Assembly (NCBI GenBank): GCA_023392535.1
Contig: JAEVYY010000007.1
Location: 62,001-126,000, forward strand
DNA length: 64,000 nt
Direction of reading: 5' to 3'
Source: Bacillota bacterium
GTDB taxonomy: Bacteria > Bacillota > Clostridia > Lachnospirales > Lachnospiraceae
Both the position numbers and the translations under genes were made by a program. Position 1 is the first letter of the stretch. The number at the start of each line of letters is the position of its first letter. Shown one piece after another: positions 26,408-34,715 of the stretch. Under the pieces are notes generated by a model. That model was not told the DNA's origin, made no database searches, and saw nothing but the letters and a program-made list of their open reading frames with translations.

Positions 26408-28660
26408 ATGCCACATCAGGATAGAATTATCATACAAGGATTATGCCAAAATAACTTAAAAAACATTTCTCTTTCTATTCCGAAAGAAAAAATAGTGGTC
26501 TTCACAGGAGTTTCTGGTTCAGGTAAATCCAGTATTGTGTTTGACACCATTGCAGCAGAAAGTCAGCGTCAGATGAACGAAACCTATACGGCCTTTGTAC
26601 GAGGCAGGCTGCCTAAGTTTGAAAAGCCCAAGGTAGAAAAAATAGAAAATCTCTCTGCTTCCGTTATAATTGATCAGGACCAGCTTGGGGGTAATGCTCG
26701 TTCCACCGTAGGAACTATCAGCGATATGTATTCTGCATTACGGCTCCTCTATTCTCGCATCGGCTCCCCTTATATTGGTACTGCCTCTTATTTTTCCTTT
26801 AATGATCCAAAGGGAATGTGCCCGGAATGTCTTGGAATTGGAAAAGTAATGGAGCTGGATATTCTTCCCCTGATTGCAAAGGATAAGAGTTTTAATGAGG
26901 GTATGATAGATTTACCCACATTTCATGTGGGCAATTGGTATTGGAAGCAATACACGGAAAGTGGTTTCTTTGATTTAAATAAGAAGTGGCGTGATTACAC
27001 GGAAAAGGAACGTAACCTTTTGTTGTATGGAGGAGAGGTGAGAGGCGGTGCGCGGGTAGCAAAACAGATAGAGGGAGTTCACAATATGATGAGCCGCCTC
27101 CTGTTAAAGCGGGATAGTTCAGAAATGAAAGATACCTCCTTAAAGCGCCTTGCAAGCTTCGTGAAGCAATCAGATTGTCTTCTCTGCCACGGAAAGCGGC
27201 TGAATGAATCGGTACGCTCCTGTAAGGTGGCAGGTCATAGTATTGATGAAATGTGTGAAATGGAATTTACTCAGCTACGGAGTCTGCTCGAAACAATTAC
27301 CGAGCCCTTGGGTAGTTCAGTGGCAGATAGACTCATTCTGTCGCTGACTCGTATGATTGATATAGGGCTACCCTACCTTTCTATGAACCGTGAGTCATCA
27401 ACATTGTCAGGTGGCGAGGCTCAACGCCTTAAAATGGTAAGGTATATGGGAAGTGCACTTACCGGGATGACCTATATTTTTGATGAACCCAGTACGGGAA
27501 TGCATCCCCGTGATGTTCACCGTATGACCAAGTTGCTTTGTAGTCTACGAGACAGGGGGAACTCTGTTTTGGTAGTGGAACATGACAAAGATGTCATTTC
27601 TATTGCGGATGAGGTGATTGATGTTGGCCCACTGGCGGGAAAAAGAGGAGGACAGATCCTCTATCAAGGTAGTTATTCCGGGCTTCTTAAGTCTGGTACA
27701 CTAACCGGTAATGCGATGCAGATGCAAATTCCTCTCAAACAAGAGCCGAGAGTAGCCGAAGAGTTCTTGGAAATTAGAAATGCGAACCTTCATAATCTAA
27801 AAAACGTTTCTGTGGGTATTCCATTACATGTGCTGACTGTGGTGACAGGTGTAGCTGGTTCCGGCAAAAGTTCTCTTATGCGTGATTTGTTTGCGGTAAA
27901 GTATTCTGATCATGTCGTTTTGGTAGATCAGTCACCTGTGACAGCCACAGGCCGTTCTACACCTGCTACCTTTTTAGGGTTCTTTGATGATATTAGAAAA
28001 CGAATTGCAAAAGAGAATGGCGTGAGTCCAGGGCTATTCTCCTTTAATAGTTTGGGTGCTTGTCCAGTCTGTCATGGGCGGGGTTCTATTGTGACAGAAT
28101 TGGTCTTTATGGATCCGGTGGCTACCGTCTGTGAAGCCTGCGGCGGTAAAAGATACAGCGTAGAGTCTCTCAATTACTCCTATCAGGGAAAAAATATTGT
28201 AGATATTCTAAACCTAAGTGCGGAAGAAGCGTTGGAATTCTTCCGGGGAAGTCCCAAAATTTCACAATATCTCAAAGCCTTAGTGGAAGTAGGGCTGCCA
28301 TATCTTTCTCTTGGGCAACCATTATCCACATTGTCTGGTGGGGAGCGCCAAAGGGTAAAGCTGGCAAAGTGTCTGGACAAATTGGGAAATATCTTTGTAT
28401 TGGATGAGCCGACAACGGGACTTCATGCCTCTGATGTACAGGCTGTAATGAAACTTCTGGATGGTTTCGTAGAACGTGGTAACACGGTAATCGTCATTGA
28501 ACACAATATGGATATTGTAAAGCAGGCGGATTATGTCATAGACATTGGCCCGGATGGCGGTACATTGGGTGGTGAAGTCGTATTTTGCGGGACTCCACAA
28601 GAAATGGCCGCTCATTCTGAAACAATTACAGCAACCTATTTACGAAAATCATTAAAGTAA
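26408..28660 (+). CDS. UvrA-like ABC ATPase (DrrC-type, short form)
   Basis: 750 aa, against about 940 for UvrA. Two ABC modules are present: Walker A GVSGSGKSS (about 37), signature STLSGGEAQRLKM and IFDEPSTGMHPRD; then GVAGSGKSS, STLSGGERQRVKL and VLDEPTTGLHASD. Zinc-finger cysteine pairs (CPECLG; CPVCHGRG with CEACGGKR) remain. The missing length is in the region of UvrA that holds the UvrB-binding domain, so it is probably not a canonical repair protein. Such paralogues include the self-resistance protein DrrC. It stands beside an ABC-2 exporter and a GyrI-type regulator, which supports drug tolerance. RBS AGGAAGG. Confidence 0.85.
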   Translation: MPHQDRIIIQGLCQNNLKNISLSIPKEKIVVFTGVSGSGKSSIVFDTIAAESQRQMNETYTAFVRGRLPKFEKPKVEKIENLSASVIIDQDQLGGNARSTVGTISDMYSALRLLYSRIGSPYIGTASYFSFNDPKGMCPECLGIGKVMELDILPLIAKDKSFNEGMIDLPTFHVGNWYWKQYTESGFFDLNKKWRDYTEKERNLLLYGGEVRGGARVAKQIEGVHNMMSRLLLKRDSSEMKDTSLKRLASFVKQSDCLLCHGKRLNESVRSCKVAGHSIDEMCEMEFTQLRSLLETITEPLGSSVADRLILSLTRMIDIGLPYLSMNRESSTLSGGEAQRLKMVRYMGSALTGMTYIFDEPSTGMHPRDVHRMTKLLCSLRDRGNSVLVVEHDKDVISIADEVIDVGPLAGKRGGQILYQGSYSGLLKSGTLTGNAMQMQIPLKQEPRVAEEFLEIRNANLHNLKNVSVGIPLHVLTVVTGVAGSGKSSLMRDLFAVKYSDHVVLVDQSPVTATGRSTPATFLGFFDDIRKRIAKENGVSPGLFSFNSLGACPVCHGRGSIVTELVFMDPVATVCEACGGKRYSVESLNYSYQGKNIVDILNLSAEEALEFFRGSPKISQYLKALVEVGLPYLSLGQPLSTLSGGERQRVKLAKCLDKLGNIFVLDEPTTGLHASDVQAVMKLLDGFVERGNTVIVIEHNMDIVKQADYVIDIGPDGGTLGGEVVFCGTPQEMAAHSETITATYLRKSLK

Positions 28661-28728
28661 AAAAGCAAATAAAGTCGAGAGAATATCTGCTAATATCTTT
28701 AGAATTGAATGCAAAGGAGGTGATACTT

Positions 28729-29616
28729 ATGAAAGAACAGCTAATGGCCGTTCAGCGGATGCAGGACTATATAGAAGAACATTTGGAACAGGATATCACA
28801 TTATCCATGTTGTCAGAGGTTTCGTTATTTTCTCCGTGGCATTCCTATCGGCTCTTTCGTGATTATCTGGGATTGACTCCTGCAGAATATATTCGCAGAT
28901 TGCGGCTCTCGCGTTCCGCCATGCGCCTGAAAAAAGAGAAGTGCCGTGTGATTGACGTCGCATACGCTTGTGGATTTAGTAGTGTAGACGGTTATACCCG
29001 AGCATTTTTTAAGGAATTTGGCTGCAATCCCGGAGAGTACTTAAAAGATCCTATGCCCATTGCACTGTTTATCCCCTACGGTGTCAAATTTAAAGAACTC
29101 AGAAAGGATATTGTTTCTATGGAAAATTTACAACGTATTTTTGTTCAAGTCATACGGAAACCCGAACGTAATGTAATTATAAAACGTGGTATTCGTGCAG
29201 AAGATTATTTCGACTATTGTAGTGAAGTGAGTTGTGATGTCTGGGGTACACTGATGAGTATGGACTCCTTATGTGGAGAACCAGTCTGTCTTTGGTTACC
29301 GGAAGCCTACAGAGAGCCGGACACCTCGACCTATGTGCAGGGGGTAGAGGTCGAGGCAGCCTATGAGGGAAAGATTCCGGAAGGATTTTCTATGATCGCA
29401 TTGCCAGCTGCAGAGTATTTGGTGGTACAAGGAGAAGCATTTAAGGAAGAAGAATATTCACAGGCAATTTCCACAGTGCAGTATGCAATTGATCACTATG
29501 ACCCAACGACGATAGGCTATGAATGGGATGACAGTAATCCACGCATCCAGCTTGAGCCCCGGGGAGAGCGCGGGTATATAGAACTGCGTGCAATCAGAAA
29601 GAAGGTGACGGAATGA
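28729..29616 (+). CDS. AraC-type regulator with GyrI-like ligand domain
   Basis: 295 aa. The helix-turn-helix is N-terminal (about 5-105: DITLSMLSEVSLFSPWHSY, then VIDVAYACGFSSVDGYTRAF and FGCNPGEY). A GyrI-like effector domain (about 140-290) with VIIKRGIRAEDYFDYC and PAAEYLVVQGEAF follows. This order is typical of Rob/SoxS-like multidrug-sensing regulators. A textbook AAAGGAGGTGAT ribosome site fixes the start at ATG 28729. The stop overlaps the next ATG (ATGA), coupling it to the exporter genes. Confidence 0.88.
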   Translation: MKEQLMAVQRMQDYIEEHLEQDITLSMLSEVSLFSPWHSYRLFRDYLGLTPAEYIRRLRLSRSAMRLKKEKCRVIDVAYACGFSSVDGYTRAFFKEFGCNPGEYLKDPMPIALFIPYGVKFKELRKDIVSMENLQRIFVQVIRKPERNVIIKRGIRAEDYFDYCSEVSCDVWGTLMSMDSLCGEPVCLWLPEAYREPDTSTYVQGVEVEAAYEGKIPEGFSMIALPAAEYLVVQGEAFKEEEYSQAISTVQYAIDHYDPTTIGYEWDDSNPRIQLEPRGERGYIELRAIRKKVTE

Positions 29617-30359
29617 GAGAATATAATGACGCAATTGTTGTTCATGGTCTGACAAAAAGATATCACGATAAAACAGTAGTAAATCATCTGAATCTTTCTA
29701 TAAAAACAGGAACGGTTTTTGGGCTTTTGGGCGCGAACGGTGCTGGGAAAAGTACAGCGATTGAATGCATATTAGGAACGAAAAATGCGAGTGAGGGCAT
29801 GGTCACAGTACTGGGTGATGATCCTAGAAAAAAGCGTCGTACTCTGTTTCAAAAGATAGGTGTTCAGTTTCAAGAGGGAGATTATCAACCTGAAATCAAG
29901 GTATTCGAACTTTGTGAAGAAACAGCTTGCCTATATCATGATCCAGCGGATTGGCAACAGCTATGCATGCGTTTTGGAATCGGTGAAAAGTTAAAAAATC
30001 CTGTAAAGAGCTTATCCGGAGGAGAACGCCAAAGGCTATTTCTTGTGTTAGCCTTAATACCAAAACCAAAACTTGTTTTTTTGGATGAACTTACAACAGG
30101 GCTGGATGCAAAAGCCAGGCGGACAGTCTGGAAGATTCTCGAAGAATTAAAAGAGCAGGGTATGACTATTTTTCTGACGTCTCATTTTATGGATGAGGTA
30201 GAGGTACTTTGTGACGAGATCTGCATATTGAAAAAAGGAGAGAACGTATTTTGTGGAACGATAGCCCAAGCGAAGGAGCAATGTAATTGTGTAAACTTCG
30301 AGGATGCCTATCTAAAATTATCGGATGAGGGAGTGAGAACATATGAAAACGTTTACTAA
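29613..30359 (+). CDS. ABC-2 exporter ATPase (DrrA-like)
   Basis: 248 aa. Walker A GANGAGKST (about 42-50), signature LSGGERQR, Walker B LVFLDELTTGLD (Glu replaced by the LDEL pattern often seen in this group) and H-loop LTSHFMDE. Short and soluble, as usual for ATPases of ABC-2 exporters. It overlaps both the regulator (4 bases) and the permease gene (17 bases), so all three are translationally coupled. Confidence 0.9.
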   Translation: MREYNDAIVVHGLTKRYHDKTVVNHLNLSIKTGTVFGLLGANGAGKSTAIECILGTKNASEGMVTVLGDDPRKKRRTLFQKIGVQFQEGDYQPEIKVFELCEETACLYHDPADWQQLCMRFGIGEKLKNPVKSLSGGERQRLFLVLALIPKPKLVFLDELTTGLDAKARRTVWKILEELKEQGMTIFLTSHFMDEVEVLCDEICILKKGENVFCGTIAQAKEQCNCVNFEDAYLKLSDEGVRTYENVY

Positions 30360-31086
30360 ATTATTAAAAAATGAACTAAACCTCAATATACGCGATATGA
30401 ATATGGTGATTTTTGCTATTATCATGCCACTTGTGCTATTGCTAATATTGGGTATCCTATATCAATCAAGAGCTGCTTTTGAAGGAGCGGATTATACATT
30501 TTTGGAACAGTCCATGGGCGCCTTGTGTACCATCTCTATCTGTGCGGGTGGTCTCATGGGTCTGCCAATATTGGTATCGGAATATAGAGAACGAAAAATA
30601 TTAAAACGTTTACAAGTGACTCCCATTAGTCCGATTCTATTGCTGAGTGTGGAATTTGTGATTTACGTACTCTATGCATTGGTATCCATGCTACTTCTTT
30701 TTCTGATTGGAAGAGTATTTTGGGGAATAACAATTCGTGGTAATTTTATAGCATTCATAGGTAGCTGGTTTTTGACACTGGTATCAAATTTGAGCATCGG
30801 TATGATGATAGGCGGCATAGCAAAGAATGCGAAAATTGCAAGTGTAATAGCAAGTGCCTTATATTTTCCAATGCTGATTTTTTCGGGTGCAACACTGCCA
30901 TTCGAGGTCATGCCAGTTGTGATGCAAAAGATCGTTCTATTATTTCCACTCTCACAGGGAATCCAGTTGATGAAAGCTGCTTCACTGGGATTGCCAATGG
31001 ATGACCTTTGGGTACCTGTGGCGATTATGGTCTTTGTTACATTAATTTGTTCCGGGATTGCGGTAACATGTTTTAAGTGGGAGTAA
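30343..31086 (+). CDS. ABC-2 type exporter permease (DrrB-like)
   Basis: 247 aa with six predicted membrane segments (first at about 20-40). It has the ABC-2 pattern MGLPILVSEYRERKILKRLQVTP, the cytoplasmic loop before helix three, and the conserved PLSQGIQLMK near the C-terminus. It starts inside the ATPase gene, behind GAGG. Probably exports a hydrophobic compound; substrate unknown. Confidence 0.88.
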   Translation: MKTFTKLLKNELNLNIRDMNMVIFAIIMPLVLLLILGILYQSRAAFEGADYTFLEQSMGALCTISICAGGLMGLPILVSEYRERKILKRLQVTPISPILLLSVEFVIYVLYALVSMLLLFLIGRVFWGITIRGNFIAFIGSWFLTLVSNLSIGMMIGGIAKNAKIASVIASALYFPMLIFSGATLPFEVMPVVMQKIVLLFPLSQGIQLMKAASLGLPMDDLWVPVAIMVFVTLICSGIAVTCFKWE

Positions 31087-31126
31087 AGACAATTGGAAAT
31101 GAATCGTAAATGTAATGCTTTTAGAG

Positions 31127-31156
31127 AGATGTATTCTTTTTTGAATACATCTTTTT
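31127..31156 (+). terminator. Terminator after the exporter operon
   Basis: AGATGTATTC and GAATACATCT form a perfect 10-base-pair stem with a six-T loop and a T5 tail. Confidence 0.85.
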
Positions 31157-31238
31157 ATCGTAGAGTGTTTATGTTATGATAGGAAAAAGGGTAAAAAGGA
31201 ATTATGTTACATACCATAGGAGTAAAGGAGGAATAAAT

Positions 31239-31970
31239 ATGAGAATAAGTTTAAAAGGCATAGTGATGTGTCTTGCGTTAGGAATTATTTTATCACTTGG
31301 CATCAGCACACCGTCAAAGGCAGCGGGACGTAATTTTGCAGTGGGGGGCTATGTTGGTGATGTAAAAAAAATCAATGTAAAAAATCAAGTAACTGGAGTG
31401 CAAGGCTATACAGGTATGACTTTCAATGGGAAGATCGTTACGATTGTGATTCCATCTGTTGAGGGGGAGAGACCAAGCTATTTGGAATCTTATTATACCT
31501 ACGTGGATTCTGCAACAGGTCAGACAGAAAGAGGAACCATATATATCAGTATTTATTATAGAAGCGGTAAAGATGATAACCGTAAGACACAGACGGATAA
31601 GCTTACAGAGCAGTACGTTGCATATTTAGAGACATTAGATCAGCAATACCCTGCAGGTTATCGCTTTGTATATCTTGCATCGGGACAAAGAGGTCTTGTT
31701 CTGATTGAAGATGATTACCTAACTGCTCGTTTAACACATAAAGGTAATACACTGGGATCATTCCAAATTGTCGGAACAGACGGAATTCCACGTAAAATGC
31801 TGATTCAGGATATACAATTTGAAATGGATAAACCATATATCGGTCTATATGTAAATAATGATGATGGACAGCAACTCAGTTTTAAAATGAGTGAAGCAGA
31901 TAAAGCCGTATTCATGGAAAATGGCTTGAAAGGAATTTACTTAAACGAAGTTATAGTTGATTTTGAATAA
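31239..31970 (+). CDS. Secreted protein of unknown function
   Basis: 243 aa. A clean signal peptide (GIVMCLALGIILSLGIS, cleavage probably after SKA at about residue 29) is followed by a polar beta-rich domain with no Cys and no family signature I recognise. A segment near 75-160 (SYYTYVDSATGQTERGTIYI) suggests beta strands. The start is ATG 31239 with AAAGGAGG; the frame is open to 31176 but without a ribosome site. It is a single-gene unit between two strong terminators. Confidence 0.7.
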   Translation: MRISLKGIVMCLALGIILSLGISTPSKAAGRNFAVGGYVGDVKKINVKNQVTGVQGYTGMTFNGKIVTIVIPSVEGERPSYLESYYTYVDSATGQTERGTIYISIYYRSGKDDNRKTQTDKLTEQYVAYLETLDQQYPAGYRFVYLASGQRGLVLIEDDYLTARLTHKGNTLGSFQIVGTDGIPRKMLIQDIQFEMDKPYIGLYVNNDDGQQLSFKMSEADKAVFMENGLKGIYLNEVIVDFE

Positions 31971-31976
31971 GAAGAG

Positions 31977-32025
31977 AAAAATATGTGCTGCTATAGTTTG
32001 GAACTATAGCAGCACATATTTTTTT
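31977..32025 (+). terminator. Very long-stem terminator
   Basis: A perfect 22-base-pair stem (31977-31998 with 32002-32023) with a TGG loop, A-rich on the left and ending in T8. It insulates the secreted-protein gene from the MetE-like gene. Confidence 0.92.
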
Positions 32026-32085
32026 GGAATTATACAATGGTCTTATAGGAATCTATAATTGTAAGAAAAAAGGAGGATAAAAGAT

Positions 32086-33198
32086 ATGGAAAAATGTGCA
32101 CCATTTCGTTTTGATATTGTTGGCAGTTTTTTAAGACCTGAAGAAATTAAAAAGGCCAGAGCCTTGTATGCAGAGGGAAAGATAACAAGAGAGGGGCTTA
32201 CAAAAGTAGAAGACCAAGAAATTAAAAAGCTGATTATGAAACAAAAGGCTGCTGGACTCTCAGTTATTACAGATGGTGAATTTCGGAGGAGCTACTGGCA
32301 TCTGGATTTTATGTGGGGATTACAGGGAATCGAGCACATAGAGCTGGATCATGGATATTTCTTTCATGGAGAAGAAACAACGCATGGATCTATCCGTTTA
32401 ACTGGGAGGATCAGCGGTGAGAATCATCCTTTTGTTGCGCATTTCAAATATGTAAAGCTATTGGAAGATAAGAACACGATTGCGAGACAGACGATTCCGG
32501 CTCCAGCACAATTATTAGCAGAATTATATAGAGAAGAGAATGGAAAACAGACAGATTCGATTTATTCGGATCAGGAGGAATTGATTCAGGATATTGCAGC
32601 AGCATATAGAACTGTCATTCAAGATTTATATGATGCAGGTTGTAGAAATATTCAGTTTGATGATTGTACATGGGGAATGTTTTGCGATAAAAAGTATTGG
32701 GAAATGAGACAGGCAGACCATATCTCATTAGAGGATGAGGCAGAAAAGTATTTACGCATCAATAATCTGGCAATAAAGGAAAGACCAGAAGACCTTATTC
32801 TGACTACACATGTTTGTCGTGGTAATTATCATTCTACTTTTGCTTCGTCCGGAGGATATGCCCCAATCGCTCCATATTTATTTGCGAATGAAAATGTGGA
32901 TGCCTTTTATTTGGAGTTTGATGATGAACGCTCGGGAGATTTTGAGCCATTAAAATATGTTTCTCCAAACAAAAAAGTGGTGCTTGGCCTGATAACAACT
33001 AAATATCCGATATTGGAGGAAAAAGAAGCTGTTAAAAAAAGGATTCAAGAGGCAAGCAAATATATTCCGTTGGAAAGATTATATCTGAGTCCGCAATGTG
33101 GTTTTGCTTCTTGCGAAATTGGGAATAAGCTGACAGAGGAAGAAGAATTTAACAAGTTAAGGTTAGTCAAAGAGATAGCGGAAGAAGTGTGGAAATAA
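32086..33198 (+). CDS. Cobalamin-independent methionine synthase C-terminal domain-like protein (YxjG/YxjH family)
   Basis: 370 aa, half the length of MetE and lacking its N-terminal domain. The start FDIVGSFLRP, VITDGEFRRSYWHLDF and NIQFDDCTWGMF match the family. Zinc ligands can be placed in LTTHVCRGNYHST (His and Cys), DAFYLEFDDE (Glu) and LYLSPQCGFAS (Cys), so it should be catalytically competent. These proteins methylate homocysteine or relatives, often with a methyl donor other than polyglutamyl folate. It fits the sulfur theme of 15-26 kb. It has its own transcription unit, GGAGG site and terminator; no S-box was seen upstream. Confidence 0.85.
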   Translation: MEKCAPFRFDIVGSFLRPEEIKKARALYAEGKITREGLTKVEDQEIKKLIMKQKAAGLSVITDGEFRRSYWHLDFMWGLQGIEHIELDHGYFFHGEETTHGSIRLTGRISGENHPFVAHFKYVKLLEDKNTIARQTIPAPAQLLAELYREENGKQTDSIYSDQEELIQDIAAAYRTVIQDLYDAGCRNIQFDDCTWGMFCDKKYWEMRQADHISLEDEAEKYLRINNLAIKERPEDLILTTHVCRGNYHSTFASSGGYAPIAPYLFANENVDAFYLEFDDERSGDFEPLKYVSPNKKVVLGLITTKYPILEEKEAVKKRIQEASKYIPLERLYLSPQCGFASCEIGNKLTEEEEFNKLRLVKEIAEEVWK

Positions 33199-33227
33199 AA
33201 AATCGATTTGCATATCTAACCCTAAAG

Positions 33228-33278
33228 AAATGGATACACATCAAAGTTGCGAACGAACTATGATGTGTATCCATTTTT
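33228..33278 (+). terminator. Terminator after MetE-like gene
   Basis: AAATGGATACACATCA pairs with TGATGTGTATCCATTT across a 17-base loop, with a T5 tail. Confidence 0.85.
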
Positions 33279-33415
33279 AATAAACCGTAAATAGTGCAAA
33301 TCGTTGAACCTCAAACTTTGTCCTAATTAAAATGAAATGTTGTAATTACAACAGAATTGTTTAAAAAAGTAAGATACAATCGATGACATAATAAGAAAGA
33401 GGAAAGGAGCATAAG

Positions 33416-33826
33416 ATGGATTTAAAAAGTTATTTAGAGCAGCACGAAACTGTACTAAGTGAAATCACAAGCATTAAAGCATTGATGAATAGTAATAATT
33501 TTGATAAAGATACAAGAGCGATTGCACTCCATATAAGTACATTGGCAGGAAGGATAAAAGTACATTTATCTTTGGAAGATAAATACTTATATCCAAGCTT
33601 ACAGGAACATGGGAGTGAAAAAGTAAAGAAAATTGCAGAAGAGTATCAAAAGGAGATGGGTGACCTTGCAAATCGATTTACTACTTATAAGAATACCTAT
33701 AACACGGGCTCCAAGATTTTGCAGAATCTTTCCACTTTTGAGTTTGATACAAAAGGAATTTTTCAGGCAATCGAAAAGAGGATTGAAAGAGAGGAAAAGG
33801 AACTCTATCACTTCATAGAAGAATAA
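33416..33826 (+). CDS. Hemerythrin-like domain protein
   Basis: 136 aa, all-helical. HETVLSEI, a central His near residue 41 (ALHIS) and HLSLEDKYLYPSL (His-x3-Glu) give the iron-ligand pattern of the hemerythrin cation-binding family, while the last helix has only Glu and one His (KELYHFIEE). Di-iron binding is therefore likely but not certain. First gene of a cluster with a DUF1858 protein and a second hemerythrin. RBS GAAAGGAG. Upstream, 33279-33415 is AT-rich and must hold the promoter, but no consensus boxes stand out. Confidence 0.78.
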   Translation: MDLKSYLEQHETVLSEITSIKALMNSNNFDKDTRAIALHISTLAGRIKVHLSLEDKYLYPSLQEHGSEKVKKIAEEYQKEMGDLANRFTTYKNTYNTGSKILQNLSTFEFDTKGIFQAIEKRIEREEKELYHFIEE

Positions 33827-33845
33827 AAATCAGGAGGAAATGAGA

Positions 33846-34034
33846 ATGATAATGATAACAAAGGAAATGATATTGGGAGAAATTTTAAGAGTAAAACCAG
33901 AAGCAGCAGCAACTTTAATGGAATGTGGAATGCACTGTCTGGGATGTCCATCTTCGCAGATGGAATCATTAGAAGATGCTTGTATGGTCCATGGATTACC
34001 CGTAGATGAGCTATTAGCAAAGTTAAATCAGTAG
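33846..34034 (+). CDS. DUF1858 small redox-type protein
   Basis: 62 aa from ATG 33846 (AGGAGG spaced 7 bases; ATG 33840 sits too close to the ribosome site). The sequence MILGEILRVKPEAAATLME followed by GMHCLGCPSSQMESLEDAC fits the DUF1858 family, which has a C-x2-C pair and ends in DELLAKLN. These proteins accompany hemerythrin, hybrid-cluster and ScdA/RIC-type genes in anaerobes. Here the gene is between two hemerythrin-like genes (19-base gaps). A role in sensing or repairing iron centres under nitrosative or oxidative stress is inference. Confidence 0.85.
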   Translation: MIMITKEMILGEILRVKPEAAATLMECGMHCLGCPSSQMESLEDACMVHGLPVDELLAKLNQ

Positions 34035-34052
34035 GAGGAAGGAGAAAAAGAT

Positions 34053-34631
34053 ATGTATGGGATAGATTTGTTAATAAATGAACATGAAAATATTCTTGCC
34101 TTTACAGATTATATGAGATCCATCTGTTATGATATTCTCGAAGGAAAAGATGTGGATACCAGCTTGCTTCGTGAATGTATTGCATTTGGGAGAAATTATG
34201 CAGATAAACATCATCATGGAAAGGAAGAAAAGATTCTTTTTCGAGTCATGCTTGAAAAACTGGGTCCTGTGGCAGAAAAACTTGTTCGAAATGGTATGTA
34301 TGTAGAACACGATTTGGGAAGATATCATATGGGTGAATTGGAACAAGCATTGGAATGTTTCGAGAAAGAACATTCTGTGGCAAATAAATTAAATATCATA
34401 TCCAATGCTGCGGGATATGCAGATCTATTGAAAAGACACATAGAAAAAGAAGATACCGTATGTTATTCGTTTGCTCTTAGAATGCTGAGCGATGAGGATA
34501 AAAAACAAATTGATGAAGAAACGGTTCAATTTGAAAAAGAAGCAGTAAAAAATGGGATACAGGAAACATATATTTCATGGTTAGCAAAAAAAGGCGATAA
34601 AAAAGAAGTTGGCTCGAATGTAGAAGTATAG
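34053..34631 (+). CDS. Hemerythrin-family protein
   Basis: 192 aa. It shows the full ligand series: LLINEHENIL, the HHHGKEEKILF cluster (about 50-60), YVEHDLGRYHMGE and LLKRHIEKEDTVCY. This is a di-iron hemerythrin of the type fused to ScdA domains in other bacteria; here the N-terminal partner may be the separate DUF1858 protein. AGGAGG precedes ATG 34053. Probably cytoplasmic; O2/NO scavenging or iron-cluster repair is inferred. Confidence 0.88.
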   Translation: MYGIDLLINEHENILAFTDYMRSICYDILEGKDVDTSLLRECIAFGRNYADKHHHGKEEKILFRVMLEKLGPVAEKLVRNGMYVEHDLGRYHMGELEQALECFEKEHSVANKLNIISNAAGYADLLKRHIEKEDTVCYSFALRMLSDEDKKQIDEETVQFEKEAVKNGIQETYISWLAKKGDKKEVGSNVEV

Positions 34632-34715
34632 TAAAATAAAGGTACAACATAGTTCGAAGAGCAACTGTATGAAGCTTCTATCTATTACAGAAGCACGTTG
34701 CGATAGGAGTATACA

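Noticed and set aside
32024..32085. Possible S-box or B12 switch before the MetE-like gene
   Set aside because: Only about 60 bases lie between the upstream terminator and the start; no conserved riboswitch segment fits.
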